Shown here: positions 32,479 through 41,782 of the stretch, piece after piece
Layout: every line of letters starts with the position of its first letter
How positions within the stretch are numbered: the stretch's first letter is position 1
Assembly: GCA_021823325.1 (NCBI GenBank)
Contig: JAKAOG010000001.1
Span: forward strand, 186,001-250,000
From: an archaeon
Lineage (GTDB): Archaea > Thermoproteota > Nitrososphaeria > Nitrososphaerales > Gagatemarchaeaceae
Length of the DNA: 64,000 bases
Direction: 5' to 3'
Program-made: the position numbers and the translations under genes
The notes under the pieces: model-generated
Database searches by the model: none
Seen by the model: the letters and a program-made list of their open reading frames with translations, nothing else
What the model was told of the DNA's origin: nothing

Positions 32479-33741
32479 TCAGCTTTGCCCGGGCGAGCTT
32501 GTAGCGTACCCTTCCGAGCGCGCTATCTCGTCATAGTCTTTCTGAATCCGCGGGCCGAGTAGGAACAAACCCACGAACACACATGAGGTGAATGCCGCGA
32601 TGGCATACCACCCCAGCGCAGGGGCGAACGCCAGGGCTTCGAAGCTTGCAGGGCCAAGGAAAGCCGCTGTCGACCTCCCGGTGTTCGAGGCGGCATAGAA
32701 GTATCCCTGGTATGTCCCCCTGTTCCCTGCCTTGGAAAACAGGGCAGCGATGGTCTGGGACGGGACGGTCAACAGGATCTCCCCGAGGGTGATGACCACC
32801 ATCACCCCTTCGTACTCGAGGAAGCTGGTAGAGATGCCCGCCATTATGAAGCTCAGGACCAAAAGCACAGGCGAGATGAGAAGTGGGAGCATCAGGCTCT
32901 TCGACCTCTTGAAGAGGCCTATGACCGGGAGCTGGAGCAGCACGATGACGAGTCCGTTCGTCGCGAAAAGATATCCGATCTGGGTGTTTGTGAACTTGAG
33001 GAAGTCGCTCACGTAAAGGGACACCGGCTGTATCTCGTACCCAACCGAGACATAGAGGCAAGCTGTGAGTGCCAGGAACGTTATGAAGTTCCTGTCAGCG
33101 CTCCACTTCAGGGCCCTCTTCACCTGCCCCCGGACGCCTCCCTTATGCCTGATGCCTCCCTTGATCATGAACACGGTCAGGACGATGACCGGTATCACCA
33201 TGGCCGCGCTGAGGAAGAACACGGTCGAATAGCCGAAGACATCGGTGATCGGTCCTCCGACGGCTGGGCCGATCGCGAACCCTAGGTTCCCTCCGATGGT
33301 CAGCAGATTGTACCCCGGTCTGAGCTGGCTTTGCGGTTGCTCGGCTATGATAGAGCCGGTCGCTGGGTTGGAGAACCCTCTGAGGAAACTGAACAAGGGA
33401 TAGGCGACGAAAAAGAGCGCGACTCCCGCGCTATCGAGGACCATGTAGCCCAGGACCGCGGACGTGAAGATCGAAGTGGCGTATCCTGCGAGCATCACTC
33501 TTTTGGGGCCCACGGCGTCTGTCAGCCTCCCTCCTACCAGCTGGCTCCCAAGGTTCAGGGCCCCCGATGCGAAGTAGACCGTCCCTATCGTCGCCAGGCT
33601 CACTCCCCTCGAATCCAGAAGGTAGATCGCAAAGAAAGGCATGGCCATGGAGAAGCCGAACGAGTTGAGCGTCCGGATTACGAAGAGCACCCACGACTCT
33701 TTAGAGAGGCCGTCGAGCCCGTATCTGCTTAGAATTCCCAA
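32479..33741 (-). CDS. Major facilitator superfamily transporter
   Basis: The protein of about 420 residues has twelve hydrophobic segments and MFS features: the A-motif-like region GSQLVGGRLTDAVGPKRVML and a central cytoplasmic loop (KGGIRHKGGVRGQVKRALKW). I chose TTG at 33741, which leaves a short N-terminus before the first helix; the frame runs further upstream but overlaps a zinc-ribbon gene. Substrate unknown; a drug or metabolite exporter is likely. Confidence 0.8.
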   Translation of the reverse strand: MGILSRYGLDGLSKESWVLFVIRTLNSFGFSMAMPFFAIYLLDSRGVSLATIGTVYFASGALNLGSQLVGGRLTDAVGPKRVMLAGYATSIFTSAVLGYMVLDSAGVALFFVAYPLFSFLRGFSNPATGSIIAEQPQSQLRPGYNLLTIGGNLGFAIGPAVGGPITDVFGYSTVFFLSAAMVIPVIVLTVFMIKGGIRHKGGVRGQVKRALKWSADRNFITFLALTACLYVSVGYEIQPVSLYVSDFLKFTNTQIGYLFATNGLVIVLLQLPVIGLFKRSKSLMLPLLISPVLLVLSFIMAGISTSFLEYEGVMVVITLGEILLTVPSQTIAALFSKAGNRGTYQGYFYAASNTGRSTAAFLGPASFEALAFAPALGWYAIAAFTSCVFVGLFLLGPRIQKDYDEIARSEGYATSSPGQS

Positions 33742-33776
33742 GGATTTCTTTCTCGAAAGACAGTTCGCGGCCGGGA

Positions 33777-33923
33777 CTACCTGAAGCCCAAGCCAGCCGA
33801 ATCCATCAATTTCACGCATTCGGCGCACTTGAGTCCCCTCGGGGTCCTGTACAGCCTGGTCTTGGCGCCGCACTGGGGACACTCGGCGGTCTGAGCTCGG
33901 GCCTGCACGGGGGTCTCTGGCAT
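33777..33923 (-). CDS. Small zinc-ribbon protein, 48 residues
   Basis: The ATG at 33923 encodes ...ECPQCGAKTRLYRTPRGLKCAEC..., with two Cys-X2-Cys pairs, a zinc ribbon. It lies 35 bases upstream of the MFS gene on the same strand. Function unknown. Confidence 0.6.
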   Translation of the reverse strand: MPETPVQARAQTAECPQCGAKTRLYRTPRGLKCAECVKLMDSAGLGFR

Positions 33924-34050
33924 TACCCAAACCCTCCTTTCCGGGGGCTTCTTATCTCTGCTGAGGGCGGGCGGGGAAGCTCGTGGCCGACCTCCCAGTC
34001 TTAAATACAGGGAGGCAGGTCCGAACGTAGTTTTCTTCCGTGGCCGGTTC

Positions 34051-35295
34051 TTGCATGAAAGTGATTTCAGATTGAGCAGTTTCGAAGAGTTCCGTCTCAA
34101 CCCCGCGGTGAAGAAAGGGGTAATGGCGGCGGGTTTCATCCGCCCCTTTCCCATCCAGTCGGAGGCGATCGGTCCGCTGCTGGAGGGGAAGAACCTCATC
34201 GGGCAGGCGAAAGCAGGTTCTGGGAAGACGCTCGCCTTCGGGATTCCCATCGTGCAGGCAGTGAACGACCGAGAGCCACGGGTCCAGGGCCTCATCCTCG
34301 CCCCCACAAGAGAACTCGCCGTCCAGATAACCCTCGAGCTCCAGAAGATAGGGTCTTACACATCCGTAAGGGTAGTCACAATCTACGGCGGCCAGTCCAT
34401 GAACGTCCAGCTCGACGCCCTGAGGCGCGGGGCTCACATCGTCGTCGGCACCCCCGGGAGGACCATCGACCACATCAAACGCGGGACGCTCAGGCTCGAC
34501 TCGGTGAGGTTCGTGGTATTAGACGAGGCCGACGTGATGCTCGACATGGGGTTCATCGACGACGTGGACTACATCCTCGACAAGACCCCTGGCACGAGAC
34601 AGATGGCGCTCTTCTCGGCCACGATGCCCCGCTCGATAGTGCAACTTGCCCAGAGGTACATGGCGGAACCGGTCAGGGTGATGGTGGACGCGAACGAGCC
34701 CTCCGCCGAGACGCTCGAACAGTTCTATGCGCGCGTAGAGCGCGACGAGAAGCTCCCTCTCCTGCTCGACATCCTCGCGAAGGAGAATAGGAAGAGCGCT
34801 GTGGTCTTCTGCAGGACCAGGTACGGCACCATCAGGCTCGCAAGGGAGCTGGAGAGGAGATTCCACAACGTCGTCTCCCTGCACGGAGACCTCTCTCAGA
34901 ATCAAAGAGACCACTCGATGGGGCTGTTCCGTTCAGGGCGGGCAGATGTCCTCGTTGCCACCGACGTCGCCAGCAGGGGGATAGACGTCAGGCAGGTGGA
35001 TTGCGTGATAAACTTCGACGTCCCCGAAGACCCGACCGTCTACTTCCACAGGGTTGGGAGGACTGCGCGCGCCGGCGACCTCGGCAGGTCGTATACATTC
35101 GTCAGCCCGGACGAAAACCACGACTTCACCAGGATAGTGGCGCTTGCGAAGGCGCCGATCAATCCGCTCAGGGAGCAGGACACGAAAGAGCCGCGGCGCT
35201 CTTCGACGCTCTCCTCAAGAGGTCCCCGGCCATGGCGGCACGGTGGCAGGGATGACCGCCGTGGGAACCCCAGGCGCTGGCGCCGATATCGTTAA
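34051..35295 (+). CDS. DEAD-box RNA helicase
   Basis: The 414-residue protein has the DEAD-box motif set: Q-motif GFIRPFPIQSEAI, GQAKAGSGKT (motif I), PTRELA, TPGR, DEAD (about 160-163), SAT, a second RecA domain with VATDVASRGIDV and HRVGRTARAG (motif VI). The Arg/Gly-rich tail (PRPWRHGGRDDRRGNPRRWRRYR region) probably adds RNA contacts. The start is TTG at 34051. It precedes aIF1A, so a role in translation or RNA unfolding fits. Confidence 0.95.
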   Translation: MHESDFRLSSFEEFRLNPAVKKGVMAAGFIRPFPIQSEAIGPLLEGKNLIGQAKAGSGKTLAFGIPIVQAVNDREPRVQGLILAPTRELAVQITLELQKIGSYTSVRVVTIYGGQSMNVQLDALRRGAHIVVGTPGRTIDHIKRGTLRLDSVRFVVLDEADVMLDMGFIDDVDYILDKTPGTRQMALFSATMPRSIVQLAQRYMAEPVRVMVDANEPSAETLEQFYARVERDEKLPLLLDILAKENRKSAVVFCRTRYGTIRLARELERRFHNVVSLHGDLSQNQRDHSMGLFRSGRADVLVATDVASRGIDVRQVDCVINFDVPEDPTVYFHRVGRTARAGDLGRSYTFVSPDENHDFTRIVALAKAPINPLREQDTKEPRRSSTLSSRGPRPWRHGGRDDRRGNPRRWRRYR

Positions 35296-35328
35296 TATCA
35301 TCAAAAGGTCGGCGTCCACTGAATCCGG

Positions 35329-35634
35329 ATGGGAAAGCGCAAGGTACTCAGCGAGTCCAATCTGAAGGAACTCGTGATGCCCCAGCAGGGGGAGATACTC
35401 GGCAGGGCCATCAAGATGACTGGAGGAGACCAGGTGATCGTGAAGTGCGCAGACGGGAACACCAGAAACTGCAGGATCCGCGGCAAACTGAAGCGGAGGA
35501 TGTGGATCAGGGAAGGGGACGTCGTCCTCGTCGCCCCCTGGGACTTCGACAACAGCAAGGCCGACATAATCTGGAGATACATAGCCGCCCACGCGGAGTG
35601 GCTCGAGTCCAACGGGTACCTGAAGGGAATCTAG
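35329..35634 (+). CDS. eif1a: Translation initiation factor aIF1A
   Basis: The 101-residue protein is the single OB-fold factor that helps place the initiator tRNA: LVMPQQGEILGRAIKMTGGDQVIVKCADGNTRNCRIRGKLKRRMWIREGDVVLVAPWDFDNSKADIIWRY. Length and core motifs match archaeal aIF1A. A TATA-like ATATCGTTAATATC lies some 30-45 bases upstream. Confidence 0.96.
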   Translation: MGKRKVLSESNLKELVMPQQGEILGRAIKMTGGDQVIVKCADGNTRNCRIRGKLKRRMWIREGDVVLVAPWDFDNSKADIIWRYIAAHAEWLESNGYLKGI

Positions 35635-35670
35635 GCAAGAGACATAACGCGCTCCGGCGGCCGAGGCCCC

Positions 35671-36990
35671 ATGGGCGAACAGTCTGACGTCGACATCCTC
35701 ATCGTCGGGGCTGGCGTCCTCGGCCTGAACGTGGCTTACTGGCTCTCCACACGGTTCGAGTGCACAATCGCCGTCGCCGACCTCGCCGACGGCGCGGCGA
35801 GGCACACTTCTTCGCGAAACACAGGCGTGGTCCACAGGCCATACTACTTGGACCCGCAGAAGAAGCGGGTGTTCGCGCAGACTTCGCTAGTCTCACATGC
35901 GCTTTGGGAGAGCCTGGCGAAGGCTGCCGGGCTCCCCTGGAAGAGGGCCGGGACGCTGAACATCGGCGTCGAGGAATCTGAGGTCAAGGTCCTAGAACAG
36001 TATCGGAAATGGGGGCTACGGAACGGGATGGAAGAGTCAGAGCTCGAGCTCATGGACGGGAGCGGTGTGCGAAATAGGGAGCCTGAAGTGAGGGCGATGG
36101 CGGGGCTGCTCTCCAGGACCGACGTCTCGGTCGACTTCGGCGCCTATTCCCGCCACATCTGGAGCCGCCTCGCGGCCATGACGAGGTTCCTGGGCGGTCG
36201 GAGGGTCGTCTCGGTGACAAGGAGGAAAGAAAGCACCGCGGTCAGTCTTGTCAGCAGCGAGGGAAGGGAGTCTGTCACGTGCGGGTATCTCATCAACGCG
36301 GCCGGGGGCGGGGCTCTCCGGCTGGCACAGAGCCTAGGCTTCGCCAGGGAGCACGCGACGCTGAACTTTCGAGGCGAGTATTGGGCGGTCGACGAGCCTT
36401 TCGCTTCAAGGGTGAACACCAACATCTACAGGCCCCCGAAGTTCCCTCAATACCCGTTCCTCGATCCTCACTTCGTAGTCAGGGCGGACGGGTCAAGGCA
36501 GATCGGTCCCAACGCAGTGGTCGTTCCCGGTCCCTACGTCTACCGGGGGTTCGGTCTCTCCCAGGCCGCTTCATTCTTCGACAGGCCCGTGCTGCCGAAG
36601 GCCAGGCTCTTCGCCAACAGGGACTTCGTGACGATGGCAGCTGCAGAGTGGAGGAGCTCCGTCTCGAAGGGCGCCATGTGCCAGAGGGTGAGGAGCTTCG
36701 TTCCAGGGCTGAACCCGGGGATGCTGACCCGGCGGGGAATCTTCGGGGTGAGGAGCTCTGTAGTCGACCGGAGAGGCTTCGTCCCTGAGGCGCTGATCTT
36801 TAGGGACGAAGCGTCAGCGCACATCACTAACTTCAACTCCCCGGGCGCCACTGGAGCGCCTGCATTCTCTGCCTTCGTCATCGAAGGGCTGATTCGTGAC
36901 GGCCTTCTGCCGCGGTTCCGAGAGCGGACTGGCGGCCAGAAAATCCCCGGATGGGACTATCGCTCGGTGATAAGCCGCCTGGACATCTGA
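35671..36990 (+). CDS. FAD-dependent oxidoreductase, LhgO-like (2-hydroxyglutarate oxidase family)
   Basis: The 439-residue protein starts with the dinucleotide motif ILIVGAGVLGLNVAYWLS and has SSRNTGVVHRPYY, the LhgO/DAO-family signature near the flavin. The end has NFNSPGATGAPAFSAFVIEGLI. Members oxidise L-2-hydroxyglutarate or similar hydroxyacids. The exact substrate is not fixed by sequence. Confidence 0.8.
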   Translation: MGEQSDVDILIVGAGVLGLNVAYWLSTRFECTIAVADLADGAARHTSSRNTGVVHRPYYLDPQKKRVFAQTSLVSHALWESLAKAAGLPWKRAGTLNIGVEESEVKVLEQYRKWGLRNGMEESELELMDGSGVRNREPEVRAMAGLLSRTDVSVDFGAYSRHIWSRLAAMTRFLGGRRVVSVTRRKESTAVSLVSSEGRESVTCGYLINAAGGGALRLAQSLGFAREHATLNFRGEYWAVDEPFASRVNTNIYRPPKFPQYPFLDPHFVVRADGSRQIGPNAVVVPGPYVYRGFGLSQAASFFDRPVLPKARLFANRDFVTMAAAEWRSSVSKGAMCQRVRSFVPGLNPGMLTRRGIFGVRSSVVDRRGFVPEALIFRDEASAHITNFNSPGATGAPAFSAFVIEGLIRDGLLPRFRERTGGQKIPGWDYRSVISRLDI

Positions 36991-37076
36991 CGCGCCCTCC
37001 CGGGTCGGACGCTTCGCTGCCCACGCCTCATCCGTCCAGGGCGCTTGTCTACGCCTGCGCCAGATCCAGATATGTT

Positions 37077-38261
37077 TCAGCGGTATCTCTTCCGGAACGA
37101 GAAGTAGGTCGCCAGGTCATAGATGACCTTCACCCCTCCTCCGGCGAAGGGTATCGCCGATATCGCGCCCAGCCCAAGGATTCCTGCGGCCACAGGTCCC
37201 GCGAAGAACGAGCCTGTGCTTCTCAGGGTGTTGGTCACGGCGTAGGCCTGGACCCTCTCTTCTTTCTGGAACATCTCGGTCATCAGGGCCTGCCTTGTCG
37301 GCACGTCCATCTGTGACAGGCTCTGGCGGAGGAAAAGAAGGGAAACGGCTGGAAGCAGAGCCCCCGCCAGCCCCATCATGATCAGGAGCGCGTTGGAAAC
37401 GAGGTGGGTGTAGACCATCGTCCTGAGATTCCCGAGCCTCCGCGCGATGCTGGCCGCCGCGTAAACAGAACCGGCGGAGATGAGCGCGGCCACAAAGAAG
37501 ATTGATCCCAGCGCCTCCAGCTGGAGGCCATATGTGACGTTGAACCAGATCGACAGGAGGTAGGTCGTGACGAAGACTCCGCCGAAGGCGTCCATCAGGA
37601 AGAGCCCCGACAGCCTCGCCGTGTCCTTCCTCGCCTGAGGGCTGAGGTTCGCCAGGCCCGGTCTTGTCGACCTCCCCGACTCGATGGCGTCAAGCCGACT
37701 GTAGATCAAGAAAAGGGCAGCTCCGACCAGGGCGAAGCCGACGAACACTACACGGAATGAGTCCAGGCTGTTCCCAAGGAGCCCGGGTCCGGCCGAAGCG
37801 AGCTGTCCGACTGCCGCCGCCGAATAGCCGATGAAGTTGTACCTTGCGAACGCGTTCACAGAAGTCTGAGTCCCTGCCAGCTCTGGGAGCGTGCCTGCTT
37901 CTATTGACTGGAACGGCCCCGCTTCCGTCCCAGTGCTGCTTATGTTGCCGATGAAGCACGCGGCAAGTATCAGCGCCGGGGACGCGTTGGATGCGAGGAT
38001 GACCCCTGAAGCAACCATGAGGAGGCTGAACCCCTGGAGGAGCCTCTTCCTCCCCGACCAGTCCAGGTATGTGACGGCGATGTTGGACGCGGCGTTCCCA
38101 GCGAGTATCGCCACCAGAGCCAGGCCCTGGAAGAAGATCCCGTATCCGGCGATCCTCAGATAGAACGGGATGACGATGCTCAGGAGCCCGGATACGAAGA
38201 CGCGTATCCCCTTCGCGACGTAGACTGGGGTCGGCCCTCGGCTGACCCGGCCCGCGCTCAA
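37077..38261 (-). CDS. Major facilitator superfamily transporter
   Basis: The 394-residue protein has about eleven or twelve hydrophobic segments in two halves, with LSQMDVPTRQALMTEMFQKEERVQAYAVTNTLRS in the second half, an MFS feature. It overlaps the ChrB-domain gene by four bases. ChrB domains usually sit with the ChrA chromate transporter; here an MFS protein takes that place. Substrate unknown. Confidence 0.8.
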   Translation of the reverse strand: MSAGRVSRGPTPVYVAKGIRVFVSGLLSIVIPFYLRIAGYGIFFQGLALVAILAGNAASNIAVTYLDWSGRKRLLQGFSLLMVASGVILASNASPALILAACFIGNISSTGTEAGPFQSIEAGTLPELAGTQTSVNAFARYNFIGYSAAAVGQLASAGPGLLGNSLDSFRVVFVGFALVGAALFLIYSRLDAIESGRSTRPGLANLSPQARKDTARLSGLFLMDAFGGVFVTTYLLSIWFNVTYGLQLEALGSIFFVAALISAGSVYAAASIARRLGNLRTMVYTHLVSNALLIMMGLAGALLPAVSLLFLRQSLSQMDVPTRQALMTEMFQKEERVQAYAVTNTLRSTGSFFAGPVAAGILGLGAISAIPFAGGGVKVIYDLATYFSFRKRYR

Positions 38262-38731
38262 ATCCCTGGCTTTGCGTGCTCCAGCTTCACGGTACCGTCA
38301 AGGCGCCCCTTGCAATACCTGTAGAGGGCGTCATAGAAGGGGAACTGCAGCCGCATGTTCTCATGGTCGTCCTTCGCCAGAGCCCTGAAGCCAGCCGCTG
38401 CCGCTTCCAGGCCGACAGACTCCGGCGGCGAGTCCGGTATCTTGGCGTCTGCCCCTCTCACTATCTTGGCCAGCTCAAGCAGCGCGGGGTCAGTGAGCTT
38501 GTACTTCCTGACGACCGCGTCGAAGCTGACGAACTCCTTCCCCGCCTCCCTGTAGTGCGTCAGTTCCGTTCCAGAAACGTCGAACGGCGTCGCCCCTGTC
38601 TCCTTTGCCACCCCGGCAACTTTCTCCAACGGTACGAAAATGAACTCGGCGTCCGGGTCGACGAACCTCTTGATGAGCCAAGGGCACGCTATCCTGTCCA
38701 CCTTCGCCCTTTCGCGCGTTACCCACTTCAT
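38258..38731 (-). CDS. ChrB C-terminal domain protein (chromate resistance-related)
   Basis: The 157-residue protein matches the ChrB C-terminal domain: MKWVTRERAKVDRIACPWLIKRFVDPDAEFIFVP, FDVSGTELTHYREAGKEFVSFDAVVRKY, and HENMRLQFPFYDALYRYCKG. The family is tied to chromate resistance regulation. It is coupled to an MFS gene downstream and a methyltransferase gene upstream by four-base overlaps. Whether it senses chromate here is unknown. Confidence 0.85.
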   Translation of the reverse strand: MKWVTRERAKVDRIACPWLIKRFVDPDAEFIFVPLEKVAGVAKETGATPFDVSGTELTHYREAGKEFVSFDAVVRKYKLTDPALLELAKIVRGADAKIPDSPPESVGLEAAAAGFRALAKDDHENMRLQFPFYDALYRYCKGRLDGTVKLEHAKPGI

Positions 38732-39471
38732 CGCGCCGAATCCTCCAGGGACGGGCCTGATAAACTGACACCGCCCCTCTTCCTTCCCCAGTATGCGAAC
38801 GCCACCCCGGCCGTGAGCCTCGCGGTCTCGACGGTCTCGAACCCGTTCCGCTCCATCGCGAGGGGGACCTCCTCATCCCATCGCGTCTCCTCGATCACCC
38901 AGGGGAGGTTCCTGAACGTGGACGCTTCCTCCCTCCGAGCCGCCGCGAGCGCCCACCCTACCGCCCGAAGCCCCCCTCGCATGTATGCCTGGAGGAAGGG
39001 CGAGGCGACACCCCGGGGCATGGCAAAGTCGTAGAGAACGGCGTTCGCGCCTGGCTTGGACACCCTCGCTACCTCTCGGGCGAACTTCCAGGGGTCGATG
39101 TACTTCGGCACGTAGCAGCTGACCACGTCGTCGAACGACTCGTCAGCGAAGGGGAGCGACTCTGCGTCAGCGTTGGCGAGGAGGTCCACGTTCGAACTGC
39201 GTTTCCCCGCTCCGACCTTCGTCATCTCGGGTGACAGGTCGATCCCTACGAACCTGTGCCTCGTCCTTGCCATCATGTCTTCGAGGACGAGGGTCCCACA
39301 CCCCAGGTCGAGGACCGACTTCCGGCGGCCGTCTCCTAACCTCCGTGCCACCCACATCTTCCACCGCCTGTCCTGATACATCGTCGCAAGGTCGAGCGTC
39401 CGCTCGTACGACTTCGCCAGTCCCGCGAAGATCTCGATCGAGGTGCCTTTCAGCCGCCCTTGAACGGCCAT
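38728..39471 (-). CDS. Class I SAM-dependent methyltransferase
   Basis: This 247-residue protein has the SAM motif VLDLGCGTLVLEDMM, the acidic strand FVGIDLSPEMTKVG, NADAESLPFADESFDDVVSCYV and a UbiE/Methyltransf_11-type layout. It is the first gene of a three-gene operon with ChrB-domain and MFS genes. Substrate unknown. Confidence 0.85.
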   Translation of the reverse strand: MAVQGRLKGTSIEIFAGLAKSYERTLDLATMYQDRRWKMWVARRLGDGRRKSVLDLGCGTLVLEDMMARTRHRFVGIDLSPEMTKVGAGKRSSNVDLLANADAESLPFADESFDDVVSCYVPKYIDPWKFAREVARVSKPGANAVLYDFAMPRGVASPFLQAYMRGGLRAVGWALAAARREEASTFRNLPWVIEETRWDEEVPLAMERNGFETVETARLTAGVAFAYWGRKRGGVSLSGPSLEDSAR

Positions 39472-39560
39472 CGGTCCGGGCGTGCTCCTGCCGACTTATC
39501 TCTTTGATTCCCGCGCGCGCTCGTCGGGAAACGGTCATTAGACGAAGGGGTCTGGTGGTC

Positions 39561-40271
39561 ATGCCGATGTCAGGCGAGGTTTCAGAGACCCGTGAACGCG
39601 AGTGGTGGGTCCCACCATTCGGCCCTAGGAGGTTCAGGCTTCTTGTCGGCCTCAGCTTCTATCCGTACTCCCTGATGAACGCCAGCTATGTCGTGATAGG
39701 CTCCCTCCTTGCGGCGGCGGTCAACTACGACAGGATGGCCGGGATGGCGTTGGCGTACCTCCTCGCGGTCGGGGTGTCCGCGCATTCCCTCGACGCCATG
39801 GCGCCGAACAAGCCGTGGGGGGACTTCCTGACGCGCAGGCAGCTCGGAGGACTGGCTGCAGTCGCCCTTGTCCTCGCGCTGGGTATCGGCCTCTACTATG
39901 CGCTACTCTTCGCTCCCCTGATGCTCCCGCTGGGGGCGGCAGAGCTTTTCTTCCTCCTGGCCTACAACCTAGAACTCTTCGGCGGGAGGTTCCACACGGA
40001 TTTCTGGTTCGCGACTTCCTGGGGCTTTCTTCCTGTGCTCGTAGGCTACGTTCTTCAGACCGACTCGCTCTCGCTTGCCTCCCTCTGCGGCGGTCTCTTC
40101 GGCTTCTTCACGGCATACGTCGAGATCAGCGCGTCAAGGCCGTACAAGGCGTTGAAGAGGGAAGGGCGGGACCTGCAAGCTGCGTCCCGTTTTGAGAGCG
40201 TCCTGAAGGCCGTGGTCGCGACGGTCCTGGCGACGGCCCTGATGCTCCTCTTGCTTTCGTTCCAGAAGTGA
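39561..40271 (+). CDS. Polytopic membrane protein, unknown
   Basis: The 236-residue protein has about six to eight hydrophobic segments. Polar motifs between them are AHSLDAMAPNKPWGDFLTRRQL and YNLELFGGRFHTDFWFATSWG. The charged loops recall UbiA-like membrane enzymes but the DxxxD pairs are not clear. I do not assign a function. Confidence 0.6.
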   Translation: MPMSGEVSETREREWWVPPFGPRRFRLLVGLSFYPYSLMNASYVVIGSLLAAAVNYDRMAGMALAYLLAVGVSAHSLDAMAPNKPWGDFLTRRQLGGLAAVALVLALGIGLYYALLFAPLMLPLGAAELFFLLAYNLELFGGRFHTDFWFATSWGFLPVLVGYVLQTDSLSLASLCGGLFGFFTAYVEISASRPYKALKREGRDLQAASRFESVLKAVVATVLATALMLLLLSFQK

Positions 40272-40281
40272 GTCTTCGCCG

Positions 40282-41766
40282 TCAGGCGACCTGGAGAAAC
40301 GCGTATGCCGACTGCTGGACCCCTCCTTCCGTCAGCGTTACAGCTACGACATAGCTCCCAGGCTTGATCGATTGTGCGAGGGTCAGGTGCACCGTCAGGA
40401 CGTAGGGCGTCCCCCCCGGAGGAACCTCGGCCACGCTCGGAACGAGCTGGATGAGCTTCGGGACCGAGGTGAAAGACTCAGTGTCGGACATGTTCACTTC
40501 CAACGCAGATGACCACGTCCCGGTGACCCTGAACTGCAATGTCGCGTTCTGCCCCGGCGACATCGTAAGGGAACCGCTCTCCTCCGAGGCGATCTGGAAT
40601 GCGGGCCTGTAGTTCGCGCTGATGAAGCCGAGGTAGTTCCCCGAAAGGGAGGTGAACCAGACCCCCCCGCTCCCGAGCGCGATGGACTCGTCGTTCTGAA
40701 TGCCGGCGGCGGTAGCTGCGGGAGGGTTCGACTCGCTTATCTCGGTCAGCGTCCAGCTGGCGCTGTCGATGAACGCTATCTTGTTGGCGTAGTGCTCGTT
40801 GAACCAGACGCGGCTGCCGTTCGCCAGGATCTCGAGAGGGAGCGTCGTCGACCACGGGACGGTAGACGTCGGATAAGACGTCCACTGACCGGTCGCGAAG
40901 TCGTAGCTCAGGACGTTCGAAGGCAGGTGCTGGGCGACCCACATCCTGCCGTCGACGAAAGTGACCATCGTAGGCAGGGTCAGCGCGTAGTTCCCTCCGA
41001 CTATCTCGGGGGTGATGCTCGAAGTCACGTTGGAAGGGTCGAATGAATAGATGTGCCCTGAGCAGATGCACCCCTTGGTGGTCGTGTTCTCGGCCTGATT
41101 GATGGTGTCGAGGAGCGCGTAGGACGAGTTCACGAAAGTGAGCTGGATGGGCTGGTCGTTGCCGAGCCCCTTCAGCTGGATGATGGATAGCGTGAGGTTC
41201 GGAGATATCCTCCCTAGCGCCGCCGGCGTGTTCTCTGAGGTGAACCACAGGTTCCCGTCGGGGCCGACGGCGAGCCAGTACGGGAACCGCGCGTTGGACG
41301 TCGTGTTGACCCTAACGGTTGACCCGTCAGCCGGGTTTACTCCGAAGATGGCGTTGTTGTATTCGTCTGCGGCCCAGACTCGCCCCTGCCACAGTGCGAT
41401 GCCGGACGTCGTCGCCCCGGGTATGCAGTCTGGGGGCTTGGGGGTGGCGTATCCTGGCCACGCGTACTCTACCAGCGTCCCATTCCCCGGGAAGAAATGG
41501 GCGACGCCAGGGACCTCTTCCTCCGCAAACCAGACTGACCCGTCGGGGGCCGTCGTCACCGCGCTTGGCCACCTGTCTTGGCTCGGGAGCCTGTACTCGG
41601 TCACCCCTCCGAATGACGTTCCCGAGAGGGTGGTCCGGGACATGGCGCCTGGCGTTACGGACGCGCATCCAGGCGACGGAGCGGAGAAGAACTCGTAGTA
41701 TGACGCCCCAGCGACCACCACCAGGGCTATCACGACAACAGCTGCGACTACCTTTGACGTCACCAT
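40282..41766 (-). CDS. Secreted Vgb-like beta-propeller protein
   Basis: An N-terminal hydrophobic helix (about 5-22) leads into repeated blades with WPSAVTTAPDGSVWFAEEEV, IALWQGRVWAADEYNNAIFGVNP and PYWLAVGPDGNLWFTSENTPAALGRI, as in Vgb/streptogramin-lyase-like propellers. A C-terminal beta domain of about 100 residues follows (ATLQFRVTGTWSSALEVN). It is probably anchored outside the cell. Lyase activity is not implied; many relatives are of unknown function. Confidence 0.75.
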   Translation of the reverse strand: MVTSKVVAAVVVIALVVVAGASYYEFFSAPSPGCASVTPGAMSRTTLSGTSFGGVTEYRLPSQDRWPSAVTTAPDGSVWFAEEEVPGVAHFFPGNGTLVEYAWPGYATPKPPDCIPGATTSGIALWQGRVWAADEYNNAIFGVNPADGSTVRVNTTSNARFPYWLAVGPDGNLWFTSENTPAALGRISPNLTLSIIQLKGLGNDQPIQLTFVNSSYALLDTINQAENTTTKGCICSGHIYSFDPSNVTSSITPEIVGGNYALTLPTMVTFVDGRMWVAQHLPSNVLSYDFATGQWTSYPTSTVPWSTTLPLEILANGSRVWFNEHYANKIAFIDSASWTLTEISESNPPAATAAGIQNDESIALGSGGVWFTSLSGNYLGFISANYRPAFQIASEESGSLTMSPGQNATLQFRVTGTWSSALEVNMSDTESFTSVPKLIQLVPSVAEVPPGGTPYVLTVHLTLAQSIKPGSYVVAVTLTEGGVQQSAYAFLQVA

Positions 41767-41782
41767 GGGCATGCGGCTCCGC

